Positions 7,891 through 13,248 of a stretch of 13,248 bases of DNA are shown piece after piece. Position numbers and translations under genes: made by a program. This DNA is from Ruminococcus sp. CAG:254 (lineage in GTDB: Bacteria > Bacillota > Clostridia > Oscillospirales > Ruminococcaceae). Position 1 is the stretch's first letter. Each line of letters starts with the position of its first letter. Location: the NCBI GenBank assembly GCA_000433635.1, contig HF997861.1, positions 1 to 13,248 of the forward strand. Direction: 5' to 3'. The notes beneath the pieces were generated by a model. The model was not told where the DNA came from, did not search any database, and saw only the letters and a list, made by a program, of their open reading frames with translations.

Positions 7891-7907
7891 ATTTCTAAAA
7901 AAATCTC

Positions 7908-7936
7908 TTGTTCTTTTTTCCAAAAACCAGTATAAT
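7908..7936 (+). promoter_or_regulatory. Sigma-A promoter of the SLOG-family gene
   Basis: TTGTTC (7908-7913), a 17-nt spacer and TATAAT (7931-7936) lie on the plus strand. Transcription would start near 7943, leaving a leader of about 88 nt before the TTG start at 8031. This is the divergent region between alr and the SLOG gene. Confidence 0.7.
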
Positions 7937-7959
7937 AGAAAATAGGAACGAGGGAGTTT

Positions 7960-7976
7960 CTATGATTGTACCATAG
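7960..7976. promoter_or_regulatory. Imperfect palindrome overlapping a four-codon leader ORF
   Basis: Arms CTATG and CATAG flank ATTGTAC just downstream of the expected transcription start of the SLOG gene. The same bases encode a mini-ORF, ATG ATT GTA CCA TAG (7962-7976), preceded by GAGGGAG at a usable distance. It could be an operator or a translated leader, or it could be chance. Confidence 0.3.
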
Positions 7977-8030
7977 AATCTGTTGTCTGTCGATACACAG
8001 AAATTACCATGAAATCAGGAGGGTCTGTTT

Positions 8031-8738
8031 TTGGAGCCAGTTGCATTTGTTTTGAATGCGGATTATCCGCAGCGTACAACTTTTTTACAATTTCCCGGAA
8101 AGACGGCTTGTTTCAGCGGACATCGGGAAGATGCCCTGCCGCTGGGAGAAACTGTGGTCGGCTATGCCGCAACAGACCTCTTAAAGACACTGTTGGCTGG
8201 GTGTATCGAGCAGGCGGTACAGGATGGATACCGTTATTTTTTGGACGGCTTAGCCGAGGGCGTTGACCTCTGGGCTGCCGATGATTTGATTTACCGCAAG
8301 CAGCATGGCACAGAAGTGCTGCATCTGATTGCAGTCGAACCGTGCCTGCACTATCTGGAATCCCGCCGCAGCGGTCGGGAAGCAATGCTGCACTATGTGG
8401 AACATTGCGAGGCAGTTGTAACCATGCCATATCAGGGAAAGTTCAGCTTTTTGCGGCGGAATGATTATATGCTGGAACACAGCTGGCGGCTGATTTGCGT
8501 GATTCACAAGACTTCCGGCGGAACAGCGTATACTTTAAAGCGTGCGATTCGGGAGCGAAAAGAAATTGCCTGCATTTCGATGGAAAATCGGGACTTGCTG
8601 TTTCAGTTCGCCATGCACTTTCTCGAAACGGGGGAGAAAGTACCCCAGACGGCAGCGGAACGATTTACCTATTATCACGGTCATCCGGAGCGGCTGCGGC
8701 TGTGTCAGTCCCTCTTAAAAAGGTATGCGAAGTGGTGA
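8031..8738 (+). CDS. YpsA/DUF1273 SLOG-family protein
   Basis: The 235-residue protein is a Rossmann-like SLOG-superfamily member. Seen: ACFSGHRED (26-34), the glycine-rich FLDGLAEGVDLWAAD segment (about 70-84) and the MPYQGKF and NDYMLEHS segments, all typical of the DUF1273/YpsA group. SLOG proteins are thought to bind nucleotides or nucleotide-derived ligands such as ADP-ribose; YpsA of Bacillus is linked to cell division, but no role can be assigned here. The TTG start is set by AGGAGGG (8017-8023) with a 7-nt gap. The C-terminal 45 or so residues, rich in aromatic and basic positions, extend beyond the usual core of about 180 residues. It is monocistronic, divergent from alr and convergent with rpsT. 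Confidence 0.85.
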   Translation: MEPVAFVLNADYPQRTTFLQFPGKTACFSGHREDALPLGETVVGYAATDLLKTLLAGCIEQAVQDGYRYFLDGLAEGVDLWAADDLIYRKQHGTEVLHLIAVEPCLHYLESRRSGREAMLHYVEHCEAVVTMPYQGKFSFLRRNDYMLEHSWRLICVIHKTSGGTAYTLKRAIRERKEIACISMENRDLLFQFAMHFLETGEKVPQTAAERFTYYHGHPERLRLCQSLLKRYAKW

Positions 8739-8840
8739 GCCAAATAGAAGGGCACGCTGCTATTCATCATACCACAAAAAGCGGAAAAATGCAAACAAAA
8801 GCAAGCTGTTTGCCGCATAAAAAATCTGTTCAGATAACAA

Positions 8841-8882
8841 AAAACCGCATGTCGTCCAGACAACATGCGGTTCGCTTTTTTT
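8841..8882. terminator. Shared bidirectional terminator between the SLOG gene and rpsT
   Basis: Perfect 10-bp arms AACCGCATGT (8843-8852) and ACATGCGGTT (8863-8872) enclose a 10-nt loop. T7 follows on plus (8876-8882) and a T-run follows on minus (8841-8844, then continuing as TTTTG). It lies between convergent genes and can serve both. The stretch 8739-8840 holds nothing else recognisable. Confidence 0.88.
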
Positions 8883-8896
8883 AGAAAACGTGCGTC

Positions 8897-9157
8897 TTAG
8901 TCAGCAGCGTTGAGCTTCTTAGCCAGCTGGGACTTCTTTCTTGCAGCTGCGTTCTTATGCAGCAGACCCTTTGCACAAGCCTGGTCAACCTTCTTGATGG
9001 CAACACGGATTGCAGCTTCCTTATCAGCAGCATTTTCTGTGCAAGCCAGATCAGCCTTCTTGATCATGGTCTTGAGGTTGGACTTTCTTGCCTTGTTGGC
9101 AGCAGCCTTTGTAGCGTTTACACGAACTCTCTTCTTAGCGGATTTAATATTTGGCAT
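8897..9157 (-). CDS. rpsT: 30S ribosomal protein S20
   Basis: The 86-residue, very basic, Lys/Ala-rich protein begins MPNIKSAKKRVR, the hallmark start of S20, and carries the late motif GLLHKNAAARKKSQLAKKLN. S20 binds 16S rRNA early in assembly of the small subunit. AGGAGGTAA lies 8 bases before the ATG, an optimal site. The gene is monocistronic with its own strong promoter and ends at the shared terminator. Lengths of 85-90 residues are normal. Confidence 0.97.
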   Translation of the reverse strand: MPNIKSAKKRVRVNATKAAANKARKSNLKTMIKKADLACTENAADKEAAIRVAIKKVDQACAKGLLHKNAAARKKSQLAKKLNAAD

Positions 9158-9219
9158 AACTTGTTACCTCCTGCTGTAACTTCAAAATTTTCTGCATATG
9201 CGAGTTGGTTTGTCAGCGA

Positions 9220-9246
9220 AAAGCGGAAGTGACACGGTACCGCTTT
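9220..9246 (-). promoter_or_regulatory. Hairpin in the long rpsT leader
   Basis: AAAGCGG (9220-9226) and CCGCTTT (9240-9246) can pair over 7 bp around a 13-nt loop in the roughly 145-nt leader of rpsT. Ribosomal protein genes often control themselves through such leaders; that is known for S20 in enterobacteria but has not been shown here. Confidence 0.4.
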
Positions 9247-9308
9247 CTTGCAAATGGAACGACCATATGCGGATGCCATCGGGTTCTATGACATCATGAC
9301 TAACCTTT

Positions 9309-9337
9309 ATTATAACACAGCTTGTGGAAAATTGCAA
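9309..9337 (-). promoter_or_regulatory. Sigma-A promoter of rpsT
   Basis: On the minus strand, TTGCAA (9332-9337), a 17-nt spacer and TATAAT (9309-9314) are seen. The expected start near 9302 leaves about 145 nt of leader. The -35 box lies inside the palindrome TGCAATTGCA (9333-9342). Confidence 0.8.
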
Positions 9338-9398
9338 TTGCAGATTTTGAAAAAAATAGACGAAATTACGGCGTGGAAAGATAGCAGTTTGCACAAAT

Positions 9399-10013
9399 TT
9401 ATTGCAGTTGTCTGCGGGTGATTCCCTGAACGCCGGCACGCAGCAGCTTCATGGAAAGATCCGCCATATGCTGAGCAGATTGCTGACAGCCGTCCTGTAA
9501 CCACAGGTCAATCATGCCGACACAGCCGGAGAGAAAGAAACTGGTGACATAGTTCAAGTCCTGTGCATCCAAGTCTTTTTCGTCAGAGAGCAGCCGGAGC
9601 GTTTTCACGCCGTCCTCTGCAATCAGCTTTTCGAGTTTCCGAACAAAGGCAATGTCGCCGTTCGGACTCATCAATGCACGGCAGAGCGGCTGATTTTCGG
9701 AGAGAATGGTGAAGAATTGTTCCAGCTTGTCCGAAAATTCCTGTAAGGTGAGGTTGGCATGATTCTTGTCGATGATGGCAAGGAACTGATCCATCAGACC
9801 GTTTTCCGTCTGTTCGAGCAGGTCATAAATATCGGTGTAATGCAGATAAAAGGTGGAGCGGTTGATGTCAACCAAATCCGCCAATTCCCGTACGGAAATA
9901 TCTTTCACAGGTTTTTGCTGCATGAGCTGAATGAATCCGGCGAGAATCATTGCACGGGTACGACGCACCCGGCGTTCCTGTCGGGACGGGGTGGCAGAAG
10001 CAGTTTGTTGCAT
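9399..10013 (-). CDS. TetR/AcrR-family transcriptional regulator
   Basis: The 204-residue protein has an N-terminal TetR helix-turn-helix: RAMILAGFIQLM, then ISVRELADLVDINRSTFYLHY (about 39-59), where the final segment is the recognition helix. The C-terminal half is a helical ligand/dimer domain ending with a FFLSGCVGMIDLWLQDG segment (159-175), typical of TetR-type regulators near yhgE/pip-like genes. The ATG at 10013 is chosen because AGAAAGAAGG lies just upstream. A GTG start at 10046 would add 11 residues that read through this site. It has its own promoter and lies 174 bases after yhgE, separated by a terminator. It probably represses yhgE and itself (inference from shared upstream motifs). 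No clear terminator is seen after its stop. Confidence 0.92.
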   Translation of the reverse strand: MQQTASATPSRQERRVRRTRAMILAGFIQLMQQKPVKDISVRELADLVDINRSTFYLHYTDIYDLLEQTENGLMDQFLAIIDKNHANLTLQEFSDKLEQFFTILSENQPLCRALMSPNGDIAFVRKLEKLIAEDGVKTLRLLSDEKDLDAQDLNYVTSFFLSGCVGMIDLWLQDGCQQSAQHMADLSMKLLRAGVQGITRRQLQ

Positions 10014-10069
10014 AAGAGAGCCTTCTTTCTGCTGCAAACGCAGCACGTTTTTTAAAAGTGTCTAGTAAT

Positions 10070-10098
10070 AGGATAGCAGTTGCAAAATGAAATGTCAA
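10070..10098 (-). promoter_or_regulatory. Sigma-A promoter of the TetR-family gene
   Basis: On the minus strand, TTGACA (10093-10098), a 17-nt spacer and TATCCT (10070-10075) are seen. The start would be near 10063, giving a 50-nt leader. Confidence 0.75.
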
Positions 10099-10100
10099 TG

Positions 10101-10136
10101 GACAATTTGATTAAAATGAGTTTATATATAAACAAC
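10101..10136 (-). promoter_or_regulatory. Candidate TetR operator region upstream of the regulator gene
   Basis: On the minus strand, TTTTAATCAAATTGTC (10101-10116) lies directly upstream of the -35 box. GTTGTTTATATATAAAC (10120-10136) lies further out and includes a 14-bp perfect palindrome (10120-10133). Related versions of both are present in front of yhgE. The assignment as operator is inferred. Confidence 0.45.
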
Positions 10137-10160
10137 AGGCGGCAAGAAACTTACCGCCTG
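10136..10160 (-). terminator. Terminator after yhgE
   Basis: In the minus-strand transcript CAGGCGGTAAG pairs with CTTGCCGCCTG over 11 bp (one G-U pair) around a 3-nt loop. It is followed by a T-rich stretch that is interrupted rather than a pure T-run. It lies 27 bases past the yhgE stop codon. Confidence 0.7.
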
Positions 10161-10187
10161 CGATTCATGAATCAAATTTGGATGTCG

Positions 10188-12845
10188 TTACTGGGAAACT
10201 GCCTGCTTGTGGCTGGCAATGGATGTTGTTTCTGTTTCTTCGGTGAAGTCTGCCTGTGTTTTTTCCCGCTTCCATTTCATCTTGTAAGCCGGAATCATCA
10301 GCAGGGTGAAGACGGCTGCCAATGCAATCATCACAACATAAGTGGTAGCATTGCTTCTGCCGGTTGCAATCGAGCTCCGGAAGCCCTGAACCGTATAGGT
10401 GAACGGCATGAACGGCTTAATCACACGGAAGAACTTTGCGGACAATTCAGACGGATACGTTCCGGCACAGCCACTCAATTGGAGTACCATGAAGACCAGC
10501 AAGATGAAGCTGCCGATTTTTCCGCAGTACATATTCAAGCAGAAGATAATTGCCATATATGCCATCGAAGAGAAGCCAGCAACCAGAATGGTTTGCAGCA
10601 TATCCTGCGGTGTAAAGCCGTTGAAAAGGTGGAGCAGCAGAACCATACCGATTGCCTGAACCCAAGCGACCATCAGCAGAACCGGTAATTTCTTTGCCCA
10701 GGAATGCATGGCATTCTTGCCGGTCAACGGAACTTCGTATGGGCTGAACATGATGCAGTAAGCGAGGCAGGCAACCCAAAGACCCACTGCCATCATGTAC
10801 GCTGCCATTGCATGACCGTTGTTTTCAACATGGCTTGCATAAGTTTCTTCGGCATCGACCGGAGAAGCGAACATATCATAGGTATCATCGGTGCTGTTGA
10901 TGTCATTGATTTCCGTTGCACCATCCTGCAACGCTGTCCACAGCGTACCAGAACCATCAGTCAAAGTAACCAGACCATCTTTCAGTGTTGCAGAACCATC
11001 AGCAAGCTGAACCGCACCATCCTGCAAAGCGGCTGCACCGTCTTGTAATTGTTTTGCACCGGATAACAAGGTGTCATTCTGTGCAGTTAATTGACCTGTA
11101 CCATCGGAGAGTGTCTTGCTGCCGCTTTGCAGCTGATTGATTGCAACGGTCAAGGTCGGCATTTTTTCAACTAAGGTAGAAATTCCATCGTCCAGTGCAA
11201 TTGCACCATTCTGGAGACTGCTGCTGTTGCTGTGGAGTGTTCCCAGTCCATCGGTGAGAGCACTTGCACCTGCTGCGGCAGTTTGTAAACCGCTCGACAA
11301 GGTTGCAGAGCCATCGCTCAGGCTTGCTGCACCGTCTGTCAGTGCAGATGCCCCCGGTAACAACTGGTCATCTACGGCACTCTGTACGGTCTGTAATCCG
11401 CCGGACAGAGAAGCAAGGGCTTCATTGGCTGCCGGAAGGGCTTGGTCTGCACCGGCTGCCAGCTGGTTGACTGCATCCGGAAGCTGTGCAGACGGTTCCA
11501 GAGCAGTTGCCAATGCGGTAACATCGCTTTGCAGCTGTGTTGCAGCTGTGGAAAGGCTGCTCATTGGTTCTGCGAAACAGCCAAGCAATTCCTGCTGGCT
11601 TTCAGCGTCCAGACTCTGGAATGCATCTGTGCTCATTAAAGCTTGCTGTGCAGATTGTAAGGATGCCAAGCCGCTGCCGAGCGTCTGTAAGTCGCCAGCA
11701 ACTGCCTGCATCGCTTCTGTAGTTGCCGTTCCGCTGTTGGAAACGGAACTCTTTAAGGTATCAATGCCAGTTTGTAACTGTTCCAAACCAGCCGATAAAG
11801 TTTTGATTTGTGCAGTGGTTTCTTCGTTGCAGCTCTGGGAAAGCGAACTGGAAAGCTGTGATAAACCAGCTTCGAGCTGCCTGCTGCCTTCATAAAGCTG
11901 TGCAGCACCGTCCTGCAAGTTCTGAGAACCAGCGGAAAGCTGCTGGCTGCCACTGGAAAGACTCTGTGCACCGGTGTAAGCACTGGCAACGCCTTCGGTA
12001 TAGGCATCTACGCCGCTTTGTAACTGGCTTGCACCGCTTTGCAGCTGGCTTGCACCATCCGTCAGCGGAGAAACGCCATCTTGTAACTGGTTCATGCCAT
12101 CTTCCAACTGCTTTGCACCGTCATCTACTTGTGCAACGCCGTCTGTGTAGGCAGTCAAACCATCGGTCAATGTACCGCAGCCCTCTTCCAGAGTCAAGGT
12201 GCTGTCTGCTAAGACTTTCAGGTTATCGCTGAGGGTAACGCTGCCGTCTTTCAGTTTTTGTGCACCGTCATCCAGTTCCTTTGCACCATCTGCGGCATCC
12301 TGCATACCATCACCGGCAGTGCCGATTTGGTCAAACAAGGTTTCCGTATAGGCTTCTGTAATGGTACTGGAAACTTCGGTTTTGAGTTTCTGCATCGCTG
12401 TTTCGCTCATTTTCGAGGCGATGTAGTTTGTACCCGGATTGGTTTCATAGTAAAGCTGCACTTTTTTTGGTGTATCATCCAGAACAGTCGATGCATTTGC
12501 GGATGTATCTTCCGGAATGGTGATCGCCATATAATAAGTGCCATCTTCTAGCCCATCCTGTGCGGTTTTGGCATCCACAAAGGAGAAGTCCAAACTGTCG
12601 TTATCCTTGAGGTTGTCAATGAGGTCATCCCCAATGGATAAGGTTTGATCGTGGAACGTTACGGACTGGTCTTGATTGACGACCGCAACGGGCAAATCGC
12701 TGACGTTGCCATAAGGGTCCCACATTGAACCAAGAAACAGTGTGGTGTAGATGGTTGGAATCAACACAATGCAAATGGTTGCAATTGCATTGAAGTGCCG
12801 TTTCAAGAAAGACGGCTGTTTTTCTTCTTTTTCTGCATGTTTCAT
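10188..12845 (-). CDS. yhgE: YhgE/Pip-family membrane protein with long LxxG repeat region
   Basis: The 885-residue protein matches the YhgE/Pip architecture: a membrane segment (19-40) in an N-terminal domain with DLPVAVVNQDQ; a long extracellular region from about 178 to 642 built of roughly seven-residue LxxG repeats (LQDGA, LSSGS, LTDGL types); and a C-terminal ABC-2-like bundle of five or six membrane segments (about 675-865). Family members include the lactococcal phage infection protein Pip and Bacillus YhgE; relatives also occur in type VII secretion systems (EsaA). The molecular role is not settled. The ATG at 12845 is chosen because AGAAAGGGTGG lies just upstream; an extension to 12977 would run through the promoter. 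It is probably monocistronic and controlled by the neighbouring TetR protein. Confidence 0.92.
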   Translation of the reverse strand: MKHAEKEEKQPSFLKRHFNAIATICIVLIPTIYTTLFLGSMWDPYGNVSDLPVAVVNQDQSVTFHDQTLSIGDDLIDNLKDNDSLDFSFVDAKTAQDGLEDGTYYMAITIPEDTSANASTVLDDTPKKVQLYYETNPGTNYIASKMSETAMQKLKTEVSSTITEAYTETLFDQIGTAGDGMQDAADGAKELDDGAQKLKDGSVTLSDNLKVLADSTLTLEEGCGTLTDGLTAYTDGVAQVDDGAKQLEDGMNQLQDGVSPLTDGASQLQSGASQLQSGVDAYTEGVASAYTGAQSLSSGSQQLSAGSQNLQDGAAQLYEGSRQLEAGLSQLSSSLSQSCNEETTAQIKTLSAGLEQLQTGIDTLKSSVSNSGTATTEAMQAVAGDLQTLGSGLASLQSAQQALMSTDAFQSLDAESQQELLGCFAEPMSSLSTAATQLQSDVTALATALEPSAQLPDAVNQLAAGADQALPAANEALASLSGGLQTVQSAVDDQLLPGASALTDGAASLSDGSATLSSGLQTAAAGASALTDGLGTLHSNSSSLQNGAIALDDGISTLVEKMPTLTVAINQLQSGSKTLSDGTGQLTAQNDTLLSGAKQLQDGAAALQDGAVQLADGSATLKDGLVTLTDGSGTLWTALQDGATEINDINSTDDTYDMFASPVDAEETYASHVENNGHAMAAYMMAVGLWVACLAYCIMFSPYEVPLTGKNAMHSWAKKLPVLLMVAWVQAIGMVLLLHLFNGFTPQDMLQTILVAGFSSMAYMAIIFCLNMYCGKIGSFILLVFMVLQLSGCAGTYPSELSAKFFRVIKPFMPFTYTVQGFRSSIATGRSNATTYVVMIALAAVFTLLMIPAYKMKWKREKTQADFTEETETTSIASHKQAVSQ

Positions 12846-12915
12846 TCGGTTTCCACCCTTTCTGTGAAAAAAGGACAACTGTCTAATGATAGATGTTCGT
12901 TGTCTTACTGTCATT

Positions 12916-12944
12916 ATTATAGACAATTGTTGATTAAAAGTCAA
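12916..12944 (-). promoter_or_regulatory. Sigma-A promoter of yhgE, with an operator-like spacer
   Basis: On the minus strand, TTGACT (12939-12944), a 17-nt spacer and a consensus TATAAT (12916-12921) are seen. The expected start near 12908 gives a leader of about 63 nt. The spacer carries TTTTAATCAACAATTGTC, running one base into each neighbouring box, which resembles the motif in front of the TetR-family gene. Confidence 0.85.
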
Positions 12945-12963
12945 TAGTCGATTATTTTTGAAA

Positions 12964-13009
12964 TGTTGAATACACAACAGATAGAATGAAAATAGTTGTT
13001 ATATACAAC
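12964..13009. promoter_or_regulatory. Two short inverted repeats upstream of yhgE
   Basis: TGTTGAATACACAACA (12964-12979) and GTTGTTATATACAAC (12995-13009) each have 5-bp arms around an A/T-rich centre, with starts 31 bases apart (about three helical turns). The second resembles the GTTGTTTATATATAAAC sequence in front of the TetR-family gene. They may be extra operators (inference). Confidence 0.4.
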
Positions 13010-13094
13010 GGAAAACGGAAAAATGATGAAGTTTTGACTGTAAAAAGTGTGAAAGAGTTTTGCAACGAACCATTTTATTTTTGGGATATTTTGC

Positions 13095-13136
13095 AAAAAA
13101 AGCAGCGACTTCTTGAGAAGAAGCAGCTGCTTTTTT
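13095..13136. terminator. Bidirectional terminator-like hairpin at the right-hand repeat
   Basis: AAAAAAGCAGC pairs with GCTGCTTTTTT (outer arms ending at 13106 and starting at 13126). An inner CTTCTT/AAGAAG helix closes on a GAG loop. T-runs lie on both strands. No gene inside the window ends here on the plus strand, so it probably stops a minus-strand gene beyond the right edge, or belongs to the repeated element that follows. The stretch 13010-13094 shows no recognisable feature. Confidence 0.7.
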
Positions 13137-13141
13137 GGATG

Positions 13142-13185
13142 ATTGGCTGTAAATAACGAGCCGCAGGCGAAAGAAAAGTTTTTTG
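13142..13185 (+). repeat. Dispersed intergenic repeat, copy B
   Basis: The block ATTGGCTGTA...AACGAGCCGCAGG...AAAGTTTTTTG matches copy A (26-68, minus) in about 38 of 44 columns and, like it, follows an A7/T6-flanked hairpin. Here the block can also fold: AGCCGCAGGC (13159-13168) pairs with GCCTGTGGCT (13185-13194) with one G-T pair. Copy A lacks that second arm. The sequence continues to the window edge, where CTGGGG (13232-13237) and CCCCAG (13243-13248) form a further inverted repeat, so the element may extend outside the window. Confidence 0.75.
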
Positions 13186-13248
13186 CCTGTGGCTTGTCTT
13201 GGAAAAATCATTTGAATCCGGTTCGGCAAGGCTGGGGCACATCCCCAG

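Noticed and set aside
8495..8884. 129-residue plus-strand open frame overlapping the SLOG gene end
   Set aside because: It is out of frame with the SLOG gene and runs into the shared terminator; low-complexity basic composition.
11137..11895. 252-residue plus-strand open frame inside yhgE
   Set aside because: It is antisense to the repeat region, and its Ala/Ser/Cys-rich repetitive composition is the mirror of the LxxG codons. No ribosome binding site.
10900..12310. Possible CRISPR or satellite array from recurring short DNA words
   Set aside because: The repeats have no constant spacer length and are fully explained by heptad-like LxxG codons in an intact reading frame.
12846..12977. N-terminal extension of YhgE up to 12977
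   Set aside because: It would be translated through the -10 and -35 boxes of a consensus promoter, and the extra residues do not fit the family.
12999..13229. 76-residue minus-strand open frame at the right edge
   Set aside because: It runs through the terminator hairpin and repeat copy B, has no ribosome binding site and resembles no protein family.

Overview
The window looks like chromosomal DNA from a low-to-mid GC Gram-positive anaerobe of the class Clostridia, probably Oscillospiraceae/Ruminococcus-like. The grounds are AGGAGG-type ribosome binding sites, several near-consensus sigma-A promoters with 17-nt spacers, TTG and GTG starts, and a large oxygen-sensitive-type 2-hydroxyacyl-CoA dehydratase activase. 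The genus is inferred from gene content only. Eight protein genes are supported, seven on the minus strand and one (positions 8031-8738) on the plus strand. No tRNA, rRNA, CRISPR array, phage or transposase gene was seen.

Left part (1-2300, minus strand): a strong promoter at about 2126-2154 drives two genes, a membrane-anchored C39-like cysteine peptidase with a Thr/Pro-rich stalk and then a membrane-bound family 2 glycosyltransferase. A hairpin terminator at 72-109 closes the operon. Centre-left (2300-7860, minus strand): alanine racemase (alr), then a 1005-residue protein with two BadF/BadG ATPase domains plus a DUF2229 region, then a 408-residue HgdB/DUF2229-like protein. The last two appear to be the halves of what is usually one protein of about 1400 residues in Clostridia. 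They are separated by 77 bases carrying a very stable hairpin, and a terminator follows at 2252-2290.

Centre (7860-9400): a SLOG/YpsA-like (DUF1273) gene is divergent from alr and converges on rpsT (ribosomal protein S20). The two share a bidirectional terminator at 8841-8882. rpsT has a strong promoter and a leader of about 145 nt. Right part (9400-13000, minus strand): yhgE/pip, a large membrane protein with about 460 residues of LxxG-type repeats, is followed by a TetR-family regulator with its own promoter. Related sequence motifs lie in front of both genes, which suggests the regulator controls both.

Both edges of the window (26-109 and 13095-13194) carry inverted copies of one intergenic element: an A/T-flanked terminator hairpin followed by a conserved block of about 44 bases. 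This is the least explained structure here. The second most interesting is the split activase/dehydratase pair, cotranscribed behind a cell-wall gene.
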